Source: Rhynchopus sp. YZ270_cl-10
Lineage: Eukaryota; Euglenozoa; Diplonemea; Diplonemida; Diplonemidae
Length of the DNA: 64,000 nucleotides
Direction: 5' to 3'
Assembly: GCA_964035575.1 (NCBI GenBank)
Contig: OZ037850.1
Location: 1,570,501-1,634,500 of the forward strand
The position numbers and the translations under genes are program-made. Below the pieces are notes generated by a model, which was given only the letters and a program-made list of their open reading frames with translations, was not told where the DNA came from and made no database searches. Positions 1 through 11,750 of the stretch are shown one piece after another; position 1 is the first letter of the stretch; the number at the start of each line of letters is the position of its first letter.

Positions 1-2
1 TC

Positions 3-2336
3 GAAAAGCAGTGGGAAAGCTTCCAATCCGAGGAGGTCGTTGTGCCGATCTACATGTTCTCCACGTCGCTGAAGCGGCAGTTCTTTTGGATCCTGGGGGT
101 ATCTTCCAGCGGGCATCGGTGTGGCTTGAAGTGGGAGTTGTTGGAGAACACTTTGATCTTGGAGCTGGAGGCGTCGCTGGCTGTAGCGAATAATAGCAAC
201 AAGGCGATGCAGGTGAACCTGCCTGCAGAGAAGATGGCGGAGCTGGGGCTTTCCAGCAGTGCTGTGTGGGCACGCGATGAGGTGAGCAGTGGCATGGAGA
301 CGTACTCATGTGGGATAGCGCGTCTGGCGCGGTACGCAAACCCAGCACCGGGTGATGCAGGTACGTCGCCACTGCACGACAGCGTGCTGTGGCTGCCACG
401 TCCGGGCACTGCTTTTGTGGCGGACTCCGAGACACACTACAACAACCTGCCCTACTCAGGTGTCGTTGAGTACGTCGCACAGCACCTCCCTGAGCAGTGC
501 ATGGGTGGGCGTGGGTGGCGCGAGGGGCGCTCCTCCTACGAAGCTGCTGCAGACCCGCAAGGCGACTACGACTGGGTCGCAATCCCGATCATGAACGCAG
601 AGTGGAGTGCCCTGGTGCGGGAGTGCCTCGCACAGCTGAACCCATGCCACTTCGACGCACGCATCCTCAAGAAGGTCGACGCACTCCTCGACGCACCAGA
701 GCTCGAGGCTGTCGTCATCGACGGAACACTCGACTCGCTTGGCATCCAGTTCAAAGAGTCGCGTGGCGAGATCCTCCTCTGCCGTGCGCCACCAGAGCTC
801 GCCTACTTCTTGGGCCGTGAGATCCACCAGATCGACAACGCACGCATCACCTCGATCGACCACCTCCTCAAGGTAGGCCGCGAGCGGTGCAAGCACGAAC
901 TCCTCTTCAGCGAGTACCGTGGCCACTTCAGGGGTGTCCTCAGAACGCTTGTCCGTGCGCCGCTTGAGGGTGGTGTTGCGGCAGACACGATGTTCACACC
1001 TGCAGAGATTTCACGGCGCCTGCAGATCCACCTAGTGTCCTTCTCACGCAACGGGCGGAAGAAGAACATTCTCCTGGGCGCAACAGGCACGAAGGGCTTT
1101 GTGATGGGATGCTTCCTTGGGGGGAACAACGCCTTTGCGCTGCAGCGTCTGGCAGACGACCGCTTCGAGCAGCCTGCAGAGGTCGTGAACTCGACGGTAC
1201 AGGCGATCTTCGACGGACACCAGGGCGCTGTGCTGACACTCAATGCAGCATCGACGCTGACTGCGGATAAGTCAGTGAGCGAGTCTGGGCGGGTCATCTT
1301 CTCGAACGCAAACGAACACCGCTCGGCATACTGGGAGCCAGAGGCTAAGTACACAATGGACAGCGACTCTGGTGCGTGGGTGGTGCTTGCGAGAGGCAGC
1401 GCGCACCACAGCACCACAACCTCCTTCGAGAGGTACGGGTGGATGCTCGACCAGATACGCCCCTTCGCACAGGCGCTCAGCAGCGCACTGTCAAAGGTGG
1501 ACAACCTCGCAACCCTGCAGCACACGTCGCATGTCCAGCAGGATTTCGACACCATCAAGTACCGCAGAGACATAAACCTCGCAAGCAGACGTGACGTAGG
1601 CGGCATCGCCATATGGGGCTCGTTCTCGCTCTCCCGTGAGGGTCATGTGCAAGAAGGCGAGATGGACACCGCCGCCCCACACACAGTCTTCATGCTCAAA
1701 GGCAAGTCCTGCAAGTTCGTTGCACCTTGGTGCCGCGAGACAAAGCTTCTCGAGTCCATGTCCAAATACGGCTCCATATGGAAGGTCACCGCCGTGCTGA
1801 GCCAACGGCAGCGCCATTTCATGGGGCAGCAAACCCAGCAGGTCATCGAGATGACAGAGCTCACACGCGCCGAGGCTTTGTTTGTGTACCTTTCTGAGTG
1901 CATCGATAAGAGCAACGAGGCGACAGTGTACTCTACGTGCGACAAGTTCATGCGGGGGACGCTGTACGACCTGATGAAGTACCGGCCCCTTGTGGAGTCA
2001 GCGGAGGACAACTGTGCGGACGCGAAGGCGCTGGAGAGCAGCACGTCTGCACTGCTGAGCATGCTGTACCAGTTCACGGCGTGTGACGAGCTGTTCGAGC
2101 CATCTCCGCTGCTGCCGTTCACACAGGAGATCCTGCACCAGATTGTGGACCTGCTGATGGCGTTTGGCACGCCTTTGGATATGCTGCGCAGGTTGTCAAA
2201 GAAAATGGCAGGAACGAAAGCGGAAGACTACTACGGTGGTGTCTTGCAGCAGTACTCAGAGACACCTCGCATGCTTTCGCCGTTTGCAGAGCACCTCCAA
2301 AGTGGACGCAACGTGCCGCATTGTGAGTTACGGTAG
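3..2336 (+). CDS. Unknown protein, 3' part of a gene that begins before the window
   Basis: An uninterrupted frame runs from base 3 to a TAG at 2334-2336, giving 777 visible residues. It has no in-frame stop at the left edge, and its first in-frame ATG (base 54) lies inside plausible coding sequence, so the true start is probably upstream. Codon use (C or G in third position) matches the other host genes. I recognise no domain. The protein looks soluble: no signal peptide or membrane segment is visible, and the composition is mixed with a Cys/His-poor core. Around residues 330-400 there is a Gly-rich stretch (GATGTKGFVMGCFLGGNN) that could be a nucleotide or ligand loop, but it is not a standard P-loop. 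No intron is needed in the visible part. Real gene: confident. Function: unknown. Confidence 0.8.
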   Translation, partial: EKQWESFQSEEVVVPIYMFSTSLKRQFFWILGVSSSGHRCGLKWELLENTLILELEASLAVANNSNKAMQVNLPAEKMAELGLSSSAVWARDEVSSGMETYSCGIARLARYANPAPGDAGTSPLHDSVLWLPRPGTAFVADSETHYNNLPYSGVVEYVAQHLPEQCMGGRGWREGRSSYEAAADPQGDYDWVAIPIMNAEWSALVRECLAQLNPCHFDARILKKVDALLDAPELEAVVIDGTLDSLGIQFKESRGEILLCRAPPELAYFLGREIHQIDNARITSIDHLLKVGRERCKHELLFSEYRGHFRGVLRTLVRAPLEGGVAADTMFTPAEISRRLQIHLVSFSRNGRKKNILLGATGTKGFVMGCFLGGNNAFALQRLADDRFEQPAEVVNSTVQAIFDGHQGAVLTLNAASTLTADKSVSESGRVIFSNANEHRSAYWEPEAKYTMDSDSGAWVVLARGSAHHSTTTSFERYGWMLDQIRPFAQALSSALSKVDNLATLQHTSHVQQDFDTIKYRRDINLASRRDVGGIAIWGSFSLSREGHVQEGEMDTAAPHTVFMLKGKSCKFVAPWCRETKLLESMSKYGSIWKVTAVLSQRQRHFMGQQTQQVIEMTELTRAEALFVYLSECIDKSNEATVYSTCDKFMRGTLYDLMKYRPLVESAEDNCADAKALESSTSALLSMLYQFTACDELFEPSPLLPFTQEILHQIVDLLMAFGTPLDMLRRLSKKMAGTKAEDYYGGVLQQYSETPRMLSPFAEHLQSGRNVPHCELR

Positions 2337-2701
2337 TGACTGCAGTGTCTGTAGTGTCTTTCAGACCATTCTACCGGGCTTTTCAGCCCCAAAAAGGTCA
2401 AATCATCCGAAAATAACCTCCGTTCTTTGTTCCTTTTATCGAAGGAACAAAAGAACGATCTCTTTAACAGCGCCGCCTTGCCGTTCCTTTCAGAAAAATG
2501 TGTACACGTTTGTGTACCATGCATATTTCTAGTCATTATTTCCTTTGTTCTTTTTTACCATTTTTAAGTACCTAAGTAACTCAATTTACCTTAAAAATAG
2601 CGAACCATTTTATTGTGGCATTTTGACGTTCCCTCTCTTTTTACTGCACGACACATGAGATATCATTTTCTTTACCCTCATCAGAGCAAACAACCTACAC
2701 A
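2337..2701. other. Intergenic stretch with one hairpin
   Basis: AT-rich spacer between the unknown gene and the first cysteine-repeat gene. At 2421-2457 there is a hairpin of about 15 base pairs with one mismatch (CGTTCTTTGTTCCTT and its complement around a TTATCG loop), close enough to the upstream stop to be part of a 3' UTR. Nothing else recognised. Confidence 0.5.
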
Positions 2702-4183
2702 ATGACATTCTCTGCCGTGCGGGCGGTAGTTGTTCTGTGCACCCTGCACAGTGCTGCAGCTGCAATGCACTGCGACCCACGCATGACGTGTGTCTGCTCA
2801 GACAACCCTTGCGACTCGTTCCAATGCCAGGACACGATGTCGTGCGAAGGTGCCGTCCTTGACTGCGACTCGACCAGCTGCCACATGGACTGCATCGGGA
2901 CTAAGAGTTGCCAGACGTCGCACCTCGAATGCCAATCCGACACATGCCAGGTGCGTTGTGTGGGGGAGCACGCCTGCCAGCAGATGTCCACCTTCAACCA
3001 AATGCACGTCAGGACTAGCGCATCGCTCGACCCCATAGGTACACAGTTCGGCATCTGGATGTCCGCGCGTGCAGGCACCGGAAAGCTCATCTGCGACGGT
3101 GTGCAGTCCTGCCAAGCCTCCTCCATCGGGTGTGGCTCAGGCAGCTGTGAAACGATCTGCAACGGCGTGCAGTCCTGCCAGCAAAGCAGCCTCACCGTCA
3201 CGCACACTGCCGAGGCTGCGTCGCTACGCTGCACAAACACGCAGTCCTGCCAACTCGCGACTGTGGACTTCACCAGCACCGATGGTCCTGGGACTATTGG
3301 CTGCGACAACACACAGTCATGCAAGACGGCCACTGTGAAGTGCACTGCCGACCACGACTGCACTATTCAGTGCGACGGAAAGCAGTCGTGTCTTGGAATG
3401 ACCATCATCTGCCCCATCTGGCTGCCCAACAACAACACATGCCACATCAACTGCGTTGGGCAGGACTCCTGCAAGGACATCGGGCGCTTCCAGGTGATAG
3501 GCCAGCTCACCGCTACGTGCAGCGACCAGGCAGGGTGCGGGCCGTACCTGTCGGGCATATCGACGGCATCACCTGCGACTGTGCCGCCTGGCACGATTGA
3601 TGTGTTGAAGCGTCTGTTCCGCATCTTCATGAACATCATGAAGTCGATCTTCAACAAGACCAAGTTTGTCGCGGCGCTCATGAAGCTCCTGAAGAAGCTG
3701 ATCAACTCTGTGACGATCTACTGGACGTGCCCTGTGTCTGCGTGCACACCGCAGTGCCCCACTGGCGTACTGCAGAAGATCCGTTCTGGGTGCACGCCTT
3801 TTGACGCTATCTACACTGACTCGAGGATGGCGTCCACGCTTGCGGAGGATAGTTCTATGGTTCTCGAGTTTTCTGTGGACTACTCAGACGGGACAGAGTC
3901 GTCTGTAGAGGCACTGCTTGCACAGGAGGCTGCGTCACCTAGTGCTGACTTCGAGGAGTTCAAGATGCAGAACGTGACTGTTGTGGAGTCTGAGGTCGAA
4001 GAGCAGCCGGGTAGTGGCGACGGTGGTCTTGCTGGTGGCTACGTCGCGCTGATCTGCATCCTCGTCTTCGCAGCAGTGATCCTTGCTGCAGTGCTTGCAC
4101 AGCGCTACTTCAAAAGGAGGATGCACTCGAAGTACAGGCACGGTGCAGATGCCACAGAGGAAGAGTACAAGCCTGTTATCTAG
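2702..4183 (+). CDS. Secreted/type I membrane cysteine-repeat protein (copy 1)
   Basis: 493 residues from an ATG in an A/C-rich leader. A signal peptide (about residues 1-21, ending in AAAA) is followed by about 260 residues of repeated cysteine units built around QSCQ (for example NGVQSCQQSS and NTQSCQLAT), which resemble stacked disulfide rungs. Next comes a lysine-rich amphipathic stretch (about 300-330), a second Cys region, an acidic stalk and a membrane helix at about 445-466. The short basic-then-acidic tail ends EEEYKPVI. The layout says cell-surface or endomembrane protein with a lumenal repeat domain. The repeat is not the CxxC repeat of Giardia surface proteins, and I do not recognise the family. 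A clear paralogue lies at 6826-8334 beyond beta-tubulin, with the same order of parts and a matching tail motif (QEYK). Function unknown. Confidence 0.9.
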   Translation: MTFSAVRAVVVLCTLHSAAAAMHCDPRMTCVCSDNPCDSFQCQDTMSCEGAVLDCDSTSCHMDCIGTKSCQTSHLECQSDTCQVRCVGEHACQQMSTFNQMHVRTSASLDPIGTQFGIWMSARAGTGKLICDGVQSCQASSIGCGSGSCETICNGVQSCQQSSLTVTHTAEAASLRCTNTQSCQLATVDFTSTDGPGTIGCDNTQSCKTATVKCTADHDCTIQCDGKQSCLGMTIICPIWLPNNNTCHINCVGQDSCKDIGRFQVIGQLTATCSDQAGCGPYLSGISTASPATVPPGTIDVLKRLFRIFMNIMKSIFNKTKFVAALMKLLKKLINSVTIYWTCPVSACTPQCPTGVLQKIRSGCTPFDAIYTDSRMASTLAEDSSMVLEFSVDYSDGTESSVEALLAQEAASPSADFEEFKMQNVTVVESEVEEQPGSGDGGLAGGYVALICILVFAAVILAAVLAQRYFKRRMHSKYRHGADATEEEYKPVI

Positions 4184-4578
4184 ATGTTCCGTCAGGTCAG
4201 GCGTGTGATGTATTGTGTGTGTCCACAGGTTCGCTCAATCAGAGATTCGCATAGAAATTACCGTAATGGAAGCATTGTGCTCCTTCGTCTTACGGCAGTG
4301 CTTTTTTATTTCATTACCATTGTTTCTGAAGCAAACGTGCGACAGGCTTTTATGGCGTAGTGCCATATTGGCTGTAGGTCAAATTTATTTTTTTCGTGTG
4401 TCTGAATGTGTTTGTGTTTAACTGCTCAATCGCAAACGACCAGGTCGCATAGAGAACAACGGTGATAGTCCAAGGCATGGTACTGCCACATACAAACTTC
4501 ACTAATATCAACTTAAAGCATCCTAGGAAAACAAAACAGAACATAAATAAAAGACGCGCTGAAGAGCGTCTGCACATA

Positions 4579-4677
4579 CCGTAATCGGAAAAATTGTCGA
4601 CCGTAAAAATGTTCGACCTTTTCGGGATTTTTCTAGAGGTTCGACCTTTTTTACGGTCGAACATTATTGCGATACGG
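4579..4677. mobile_element. MITE, mariner-like palindrome with TA flanks
   Basis: A 99-bp near-palindrome. The left end reads CCGTAATCG and the right end CGATACGG. Inside, GTCGACCGTAAAAA on the left pairs with TTTTTTACGGTCGAAC on the right. The element is bounded by TA on both sides (4577-4578 and 4678-4679), as expected for Tc1/mariner-type insertion. It is far too short to encode anything. Confidence 0.6.
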
Positions 4678-4858
4678 TAAGTCTCTTCTCCTGTCAGGGT
4701 GTTCTCGTTTGTTTACTGGTCACTCACTAATAATATATGTCCCTCTTTTTACAGATTAATTTTGAAAAAAAGATGTAGGTGTGCATGCGGCACATCACGT
4801 TTAAGTTCTTTTCTTGCCCATCTTCAAACCCAGCGTGTTCCAGCGCGATAACGATGGC

Positions 4859-4895
4859 AAAGATGTGTGTGCACAAGAGGCATGTTCATCTTACA
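4859..4895 (+). repeat. Hairpin repeat family A
   Basis: A short stem (TGC/GCA) closes the loop ACAAGAG, followed by GTTCATCTTA and a T-run. This matches the family consensus: GGTGACTAAGC, a seven-base loop, GCTTA, then TTCATCTTA. The stem is weaker than in other members. Confidence 0.5.
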
Positions 4896-5117
4896 ATTTT
4901 TTTTTCTTTGTCAGCCACATTCCCCCTTCTTATGCATGTCTGACACAAACCTTGGTATTTAAAGCAATACATTTTGTGTTTTCTTTTTTTGTGATATTTT
5001 CCTTTTTATCCCTTTCATTTGGCATACACCTACCTGCCTCCGCAGTATTTGTTCCGCTTGTCCCTGAGTACCAGACATCACACCACCACCACACTATTGA
5101 CAGACCACACAAGGTAA

Positions 5118-6476
<1,359 letters not shown>

Positions 6477-6825
6477 GCACAGCCGTCAGGTTGAGCTGAT
6501 ACGTGCCACTCGAAGGGACAAAAAAAGAGTGAAGAGCGAGAACGTAAAACAAAGAAGGAAAACAAACAATGATGTGCATCTTCGGATGTCAATACAGCAC
6601 TGATACAACCAAGTTTTCAACAAAACAAAATGTAAACAAAAGGAATAAGACTAAAAAATAATAAAGCCAAAGCAACCAGTGCAATGCTGGGAAAATGAGA
6701 AACAACAAAAAAAAACGACAAAAAAGCAACAACAAAAACAACAAAAACCCCATCAACCATTTCCCCCTCCTTTCTTGCCACACTCTCCTCCCCCAAACAC
6801 TGCCAACCCAACAGAGCCTACTAAA
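6477..6825. other. Spacer between beta-tubulin and the second cysteine-repeat gene
   Basis: An A-rich spacer that becomes a long CAA/AAC-rich leader. The frame upstream of the next gene happens to stay open (Gln/Lys/Pro-rich), but it looks like untranslated leader. Nothing else seen. Confidence 0.5.
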
Positions 6826-8334
6826 ATGAAACTTTTTGTTTTGATATGTTTTGCGGTGCTCCCTTTCACTAAAGGGATGACGTGCGATGTGGGTGCGACG
6901 TGTGTCTGTGATGCAAACCCTTGCGACACCTTTCAGTGCAATGCGGCTATGTCCTGTTCCTCTGCGGTGTTGGTGTGCGACTCGGATAGGTGCCACATGG
7001 ACTGCAATGCACAGAAAAGCTGTCAGGCGTCGCACATGGAGTGTCTGTCTGACTACTGCCAGATCAAGTGTTCGCAGGACCAGTCATGCGAGGCGATGGC
7101 ACCGTTGACTTCGTTCACCCCTCCAAGCTCAGTGTCGTTCGACGAGACGGGGCTGCTCTACGGAATCTACATGTCGAAGCGCGCAAGCACCGGAAAGCTC
7201 ATCTGTGACGGCGCGCTGTCCTGCCAAGCGTCCACCATCGCCGCAGGCTCGAAGTTCTTCGACACATACTGCAACGGTGTGCAGGCCTGCCAGCAGTCGA
7301 CCTTCAAAGGCACCAGCTCATGCGAAGGTGCGAAGATGGCGTGCAACAACCAGCAGTCCTGTCAGCAGTCCACTTTCGACTACAGAGAGACGAAGGGCGA
7401 CGTCGAGGTGGTCTGCAGCAACGTGCAGGGCTGCCAGCAGGCAAAGGTCATCTGCCCGGAGAGCCACAGCTGCGAAATAAAATGCCAGAACCTCGAATCC
7501 TGCAAGGGGATGTACATCACCTGCCCAGCCTCTCTGCCATTGGGCAAACGCTGTCATCTGACCTGCGTGGGTGACAATGCTTGCCTTGACATCGGGAAAA
7601 ACCAGGTCCAAGGCGCCCTGACAGCTGACTGCACGGACAACGCTGGGTGCGGTCCGTTCCTGCGTAACGGTACTGCGAGCCCTGCGACGAAGACGCCTGC
7701 GACGAAGACACCTTCGTCGCTGCCAGCCTTGCTGCGGCGTTTGTTCCGCATCCTTATCAAGATTCTGAAGGCGATCTTCAACAAGGACAACTTCACGGGG
7801 GCACTGAAGACACTTCTTGGGCCTTTGGTACGTGGCGTGACGCTGCACTGGACGTGCCCTGCATCGTCGTGCACTGGGGGGTGTGCCACGACTGCAGCGG
7901 AGAAGCTGGCTGCAGGGTGTGTACCGTTCCCTACGGACGACATCACATCACGATCGGCGGAGGCTTTGGGCGACGACAACACTGTGGCAGAGATTGAGAT
8001 GTTCTACACAGACACGGGCTCAGAGGCTTTGGTCGAGGCTGCGCTGGTGCGTGAGAAGACGACACCCTCTGCAGTGTTCAAGGACTACGAGATGGAGGAG
8101 ATCTCTGTCGTTGACACATCCGTTCTGCGTGTCGAGGCAACAACCAGCCCTACAGAGGACAGCGACGACGACGACCTGGGTGCTGGCGTCATCGTGATGA
8201 TTGTTGTCGTGTCCCTTCTCTGCATCATTGCGGTTCTCGTCGTGCTCCGCTACTTCCGCCTGAAAAAGGAGCAAGCCTCCTTCACCAACACTGCCCCCCA
8301 GGAGTACAAGGAAATGCCTGAAATGAATCTGTGA
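6826..8334 (+). CDS. Secreted/type I membrane cysteine-repeat protein (copy 2)
   Basis: 502 residues. An open frame continues 49 codons upstream, but that part is low-complexity Gln/Lys/Pro. The ATG at 6826 starts a good signal peptide (MKLFVLICFAVLPFTKG), so I chose it. The lumenal part has QSCQ-type cysteine repeats (about 20-270), then a short duplicated ATKTP linker, a lysine-rich amphipathic stretch, and a second Cys region (WTCPASSCTGGC). An acidic stalk with DDDD precedes a membrane helix at about 452-476, and the tail contains PQEYKEMPEMNL. It is a clear paralogue of the gene at 2702-4183, with the same cysteine spacing through most of the length. The two copies flank beta-tubulin, which suggests a local duplication. 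Family not recognised; a surface or secretory role is inferred. Confidence 0.9.
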   Translation: MKLFVLICFAVLPFTKGMTCDVGATCVCDANPCDTFQCNAAMSCSSAVLVCDSDRCHMDCNAQKSCQASHMECLSDYCQIKCSQDQSCEAMAPLTSFTPPSSVSFDETGLLYGIYMSKRASTGKLICDGALSCQASTIAAGSKFFDTYCNGVQACQQSTFKGTSSCEGAKMACNNQQSCQQSTFDYRETKGDVEVVCSNVQGCQQAKVICPESHSCEIKCQNLESCKGMYITCPASLPLGKRCHLTCVGDNACLDIGKNQVQGALTADCTDNAGCGPFLRNGTASPATKTPATKTPSSLPALLRRLFRILIKILKAIFNKDNFTGALKTLLGPLVRGVTLHWTCPASSCTGGCATTAAEKLAAGCVPFPTDDITSRSAEALGDDNTVAEIEMFYTDTGSEALVEAALVREKTTPSAVFKDYEMEEISVVDTSVLRVEATTSPTEDSDDDDLGAGVIVMIVVVSLLCIIAVLVVLRYFRLKKEQASFTNTAPQEYKEMPEMNL

Positions 8335-9004
8335 TCGGAGGGAGATGAGGAATTCTGATTGTAATCCTCTCATTGTCACTGTGCCCAGGTTGTTCGTTGT
8401 GTAGCACAGCAGCCACGAACGGCATATTGGATTGTGTGGTAATAGGGTGTTAGCATTTACCACTGAAACTCATTTTAAAAAGGAAAAAAAAAAACGTTTT
8501 TTGGCAAACCCCCTTTGCTTTCTTAGCCAGTCAGCACCCCTCCCTGACCATCTTTTATCACCGCTTTTCCTCCACACTTCATTGTGTGTGGCGAATATTT
8601 TGTATCTTTTTTTGAACATACCCTTGGGTTCAAAAAGGGAATTTTAAAAAAAGAATACCCTGCGTGTGGCATTGAGTACAGACCCCACTTCAGGTGGGTC
8701 GATACAGCAAAAGCACGTGGCGATCCCACTGTGACCACTGTGTTTCACTGTGGGTCGCTGCACAGTTGTTTTTGAAACGAAAAATGGTAATTGAAATTTT
8801 GTTTTGTTTTGTTTTGTTTTTGGCATTCTTTTCCTACGCCGACCCTTCTACACTCACTGACTATAGACCTCCTTGCATTTCTTCTGCTTGGTGCAGGTTT
8901 TTTGGCAACATCTAGGCACATCTGGGCTACCACAGCTCATCTCTTGTGTCGCAAACTATCAATTAACACGGATTTTTTAAAATAAAATGACTCTGTGTCC
9001 ACTT

Positions 9005-9105
9005 ACAGTATTCCTGTAAGCAACCCCCTATACAGCACTCCGAGGGTTCTATGACCCACAGAGTGCCTGCGTCCCAGGAGGCGTTTTTGCACAGTATCAA
9101 CACTT
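9005..9105 (+). repeat. Hairpin repeat family B, long form
   Basis: An upstream stem-loop (CACTCCGAGGGTTC, then GACCCACAGAGTG) is followed by TGCCTGCGTCC, AGGAGGCG, GCAC and TATCAAC. It is the same order of parts as at 10010-10125 and 55810-55915. The third part normally ends in a T-run, which here is broken. Confidence 0.5.
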
Positions 9106-9444
9106 TTCTTTGTGCAACGTCCCAGTTGTTTATTGCATAGCAAGCTCTTGACAAATAGAAATGACGGAATCTGTGGTGTCTTGCATTTGGGTTTCTTTTT
9201 CTATATCACACTTCAGTGGAATGGGGAGAAGGAAAATCAAATAACTTGCGGAGCGATCAACAAAAAAAAAAACAAAAACAAAAAAAAAATATAAACATCC
9301 CATTGTGGAGCACATCCTTGGTTGTCCGTATCAACGAAGTGTTCACACGCCCCCTTCTCTTCCCCTCTTTTGTTTGTACCCCCCAACCCACCTGGGTCAA
9401 AATCAGGTGGCCAAGCATATACCCCCGCTGATAATATTTTTTTC

Positions 9445-9480
9445 AAGGTGAATACACACGAGAGGCTTTTGCTCATCTTA
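9445..9480 (+). repeat. Hairpin repeat family A (stem degenerate)
   Basis: The sequence reads CAAGGTGAATACACACGAGA, then GGCTTTTGCTCATCTTATAA and a T-run. It aligns with the family consensus, although the stem is poorly paired. Confidence 0.4.
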
Positions 9481-10009
9481 TAAACCTTTTTTTACTTATG
9501 CAGCATTCGCCACTTACTGGGAAGATCAATCAGGACAGCCCTTACAGGCGCATCCGGGAGACCCGCCAGAGGTGTGATTGAGAGTCACATTTGGTGTGGG
9601 GTTTTGGTTACTATTCTCAATTATTGCAAAGAACCTCAGGGAGGTGATGGTGTCTGTACTTTTCTCTCTTTTTTTTTTTCGGTGACATGACACTTGTGAC
9701 ATATCGTAGGAAATCTTTTAGTATGCGCGAAGACGATTCTTGTGCTCCTCATTCTCCCCCACACTATGTCAATACAACAGGTTAGACCGTTTGGTCTGGG
9801 AGGGTTTGGGGTTTCTTCTTTCTCTCAGTTCAATCTTGAACAATTTCGAGAGGAGTTTTATTTATTTTTCAAAAAGTGTGATCTGGGGTGAGGAAGCGTT
9901 CCAACTTTTCAACCTCTTCCCCAATTTACCTTTCACGCCTTTTTTACCCTCCCCCGTTTTAGAATCAACAGAGAGTGTACGTTAAGATTTTTTTTGGTAA
10001 TGACTGTAT

Positions 10010-10125
10010 ACCTGCTTACAGCTTCCCTGTAAACCACTCCCATGCGCAACACTCCGGGGTTCGATAACCCGCGGAGTGTCAGTGCCTGCGTCCCAGAGGC
10101 GTTTTGCACTATCAACTTCACTTTT
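10010..10125 (+). repeat. Hairpin repeat family B, long form
   Basis: The first hairpin pairs ACACTCCG with CGGAGTGT around GGGTTCGATAACCC. Its loop contains GGTTCGATAACC, close to a Pol III B-box. The second hairpin opens with AGTGCCTGCGTCC and closes with AGGCGTTTTGCACT, then ATCAACTTCAC and a run of about 14 T. The B-box-like motif and T-run hint at Pol III transcription, but I see no convincing A-box. Confidence 0.55.
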
Positions 10126-10604
10126 TTTTTTTTTTGTACAATGCGCCTTTGGCAATGAAATACACATTATTCGGATTTCATGAGTCTTACCGATTTCCCT
10201 TCCCTTCATGTCTTTTGAACCAGAGGGGTCTCAAGCGGTAGACGAAATTTTTCTAGAGTTTTGTGAGTTAAAAATGTTCCGTGTAACATCATTTGTCCCT
10301 TCGGGTGACGGTAGTACAAGAAATCATCTTCTCTTTTGACAAATGGTGATTGTCGATACCGCAAGGAGAGGCCCTCTGCTTTGGTATCCTGATATACTCC
10401 CTCTATGCTTCGAGCTTTTTGCTAAGATGCCCCCTCTGTTTGTTTTTTTTAGGGCTGATGCGAGTGTGTGCACGCGCTCTTGTGGTGCCTGCACGCTATA
10501 AAGTTTTTTTTTTTGGTGATTTTTTAGACGGTTTTATCCTTCCAACTTTTCATTTTTTTTTTTTTTTGTTTTGTTTCGTGTTCAAGTTTATTTAATTCCC
10601 TAAG

Positions 10605-10680
10605 CGCAAACGCTCTGAAGTTCGGTAACAAGAAGAGTGTTAATGCCTGCGTAGAGGCGTTCTACACTATCAACTTCACT
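10605..10680 (+). repeat. Hairpin repeat family B (diverged)
   Basis: A diverged first hairpin (GCTCTGAAGTTCGGTAAC, then AAGAGTGT) is followed by a shortened second part (TGCCTGCGTAGAGGCG) and CTACACTATCAACTTCACT. Confidence 0.45.
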
Positions 10681-10743
10681 GCCAAAATGCTTTTATCCCG
10701 GTTTCTTAACCATTTTTTTTCTATTCCCAATGCAAAACAAAAA

Positions 10744-10838
10744 GGGAAAAAATCATATTGGAACCGAAACTTTGGGGAACCGGTCATTTCCGAAATGACC
10801 GGTTCCCCAAAGTTCTGGTTCCAATATGAATTTTTCCC
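10744..10838. mobile_element. Palindromic MITE with 9-bp target-site duplication
   Basis: A 95-bp palindrome with arms of about 47 bases and only a few mismatches. It starts GGGAAAAAAT and ends ATTTTTCCC, and the core contains GGGGAACCGGTCATTTC and its complement. The same nine bases, AAACAAAAA, lie directly on each side (10735-10743 and 10839-10847). This fits insertion with a 9-bp duplication, as in Mutator-like (MULE) elements. The A-rich duplication is a weak point. Confidence 0.6.
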
Positions 10839-11127
10839 AAACAAAAAATCATCATGTCTGCCTTTTCATTTTGCTCTAATAGAGGCAGCAAGAGACTTTC
10901 CCTGTCGTCTCTCTTCCCTGCTGCGCTACTATCGGGCATAGGGTGTCGCTGGATACGGCACATCTTTTGCCTTTTGGTGCTGCGCACAACTTATCAACGA
11001 CGATTGATTATTTTTTTTTGCACTTTCCACTCTTTTTTCGTAGCTAAGCAAAGCTCATCAGGGGATAGAATAGCCTTGAATGTGTGCCCCGCACAAAGAG
11101 AGGCATATTCTCGGATTTTTTTCTTAG

Positions 11128-11165
11128 GGTAACTATGCTCGGTGTGAGGCTAAGCCTCATCTTTA
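11128..11165 (+). repeat. Hairpin repeat family A (diverged)
   Basis: GTAACTATGC, an eight- to nine-base loop ending GTGAG, then GCTAAGCCTCATCTTTAT. It aligns with the family consensus, with an expanded loop and a diverged stem. Confidence 0.4.
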
Positions 11166-11289
11166 TCAACGCTTTTCTCTTTTTAATTTCCAAAACGGGC
11201 AGAAGACCCAACCGGACCATACATCACGCAGACTCAATTAACCTGCGTCTCCACAGCATATCAGAAGTAAACCACGAAATGGGTGTAGC

Positions 11290-11362
11290 ATGGTATGGTT
11301 GGAGTCCTACCCCAGGTCATGTACCAAGGCACACTGCCAGGAGAGGGCTTTTGTAATTTCAA
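11290..11362 (+). repeat. Repeat family C
   Basis: Contains GGTTGGAGTCCTACCCC, then TGTACCAAGGCACACTG, GGAGAGGGCTTTTG and ATTTCAA. The same blocks in the same order occur at 26176-26255 (inside an intron) and, partly, at 52965-53012. Confidence 0.5.
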
Positions 11363-11750
11363 GTCATTTTTTCCCTCCCCACATTTTCTCTATTTGTTAG
11401 GCCTATCATCTCACGGCAGCCTCGTGTGGGTGGTGTACAGCACCGTTTTGTGGTTTCAACACACACACTACTCGACCCGCCATCTCACCCCTCTCTTTTC
11501 CCTTTTCACCTTACCACATGGCACCTTTGTGAAGTCTGGCTACACTACCAATGGAACATGAATGGCTCCTACGGTACTTACCCATAACAACCTGAAGTGA
11601 GAATCTAGGTGAGAATCACTCCACTTCTCCCACACGACCACACCACACACTCATCCCATAGAGAGTGCTACGCATTCGGGCACCTATCGCATAATGACTG
11701 CACAGTGAGGTGGCCGTGACAGCCACGTTGCGTCCACACCGCCTCAGGCA

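Larger units (their letters stand above)
8335..11750. other. 3.4-kb gene-free interval
   Basis: T-rich DNA with no supported coding frame. It holds three copies of hairpin family B (about 9005-9105, 10010-10125, 10605-10680), two of family A (about 9445-9480, 11128-11165), one of family C (about 11290-11362), and a 95-bp palindromic insertion at 10744-10838. Confidence 0.5.

Noticed and set aside
10010-10125. tRNA gene suggested by GGTTCGATAACC
   Set aside because: The flanking bases pair directly as one hairpin; there is no acceptor stem, anticodon arm or convincing A-box.
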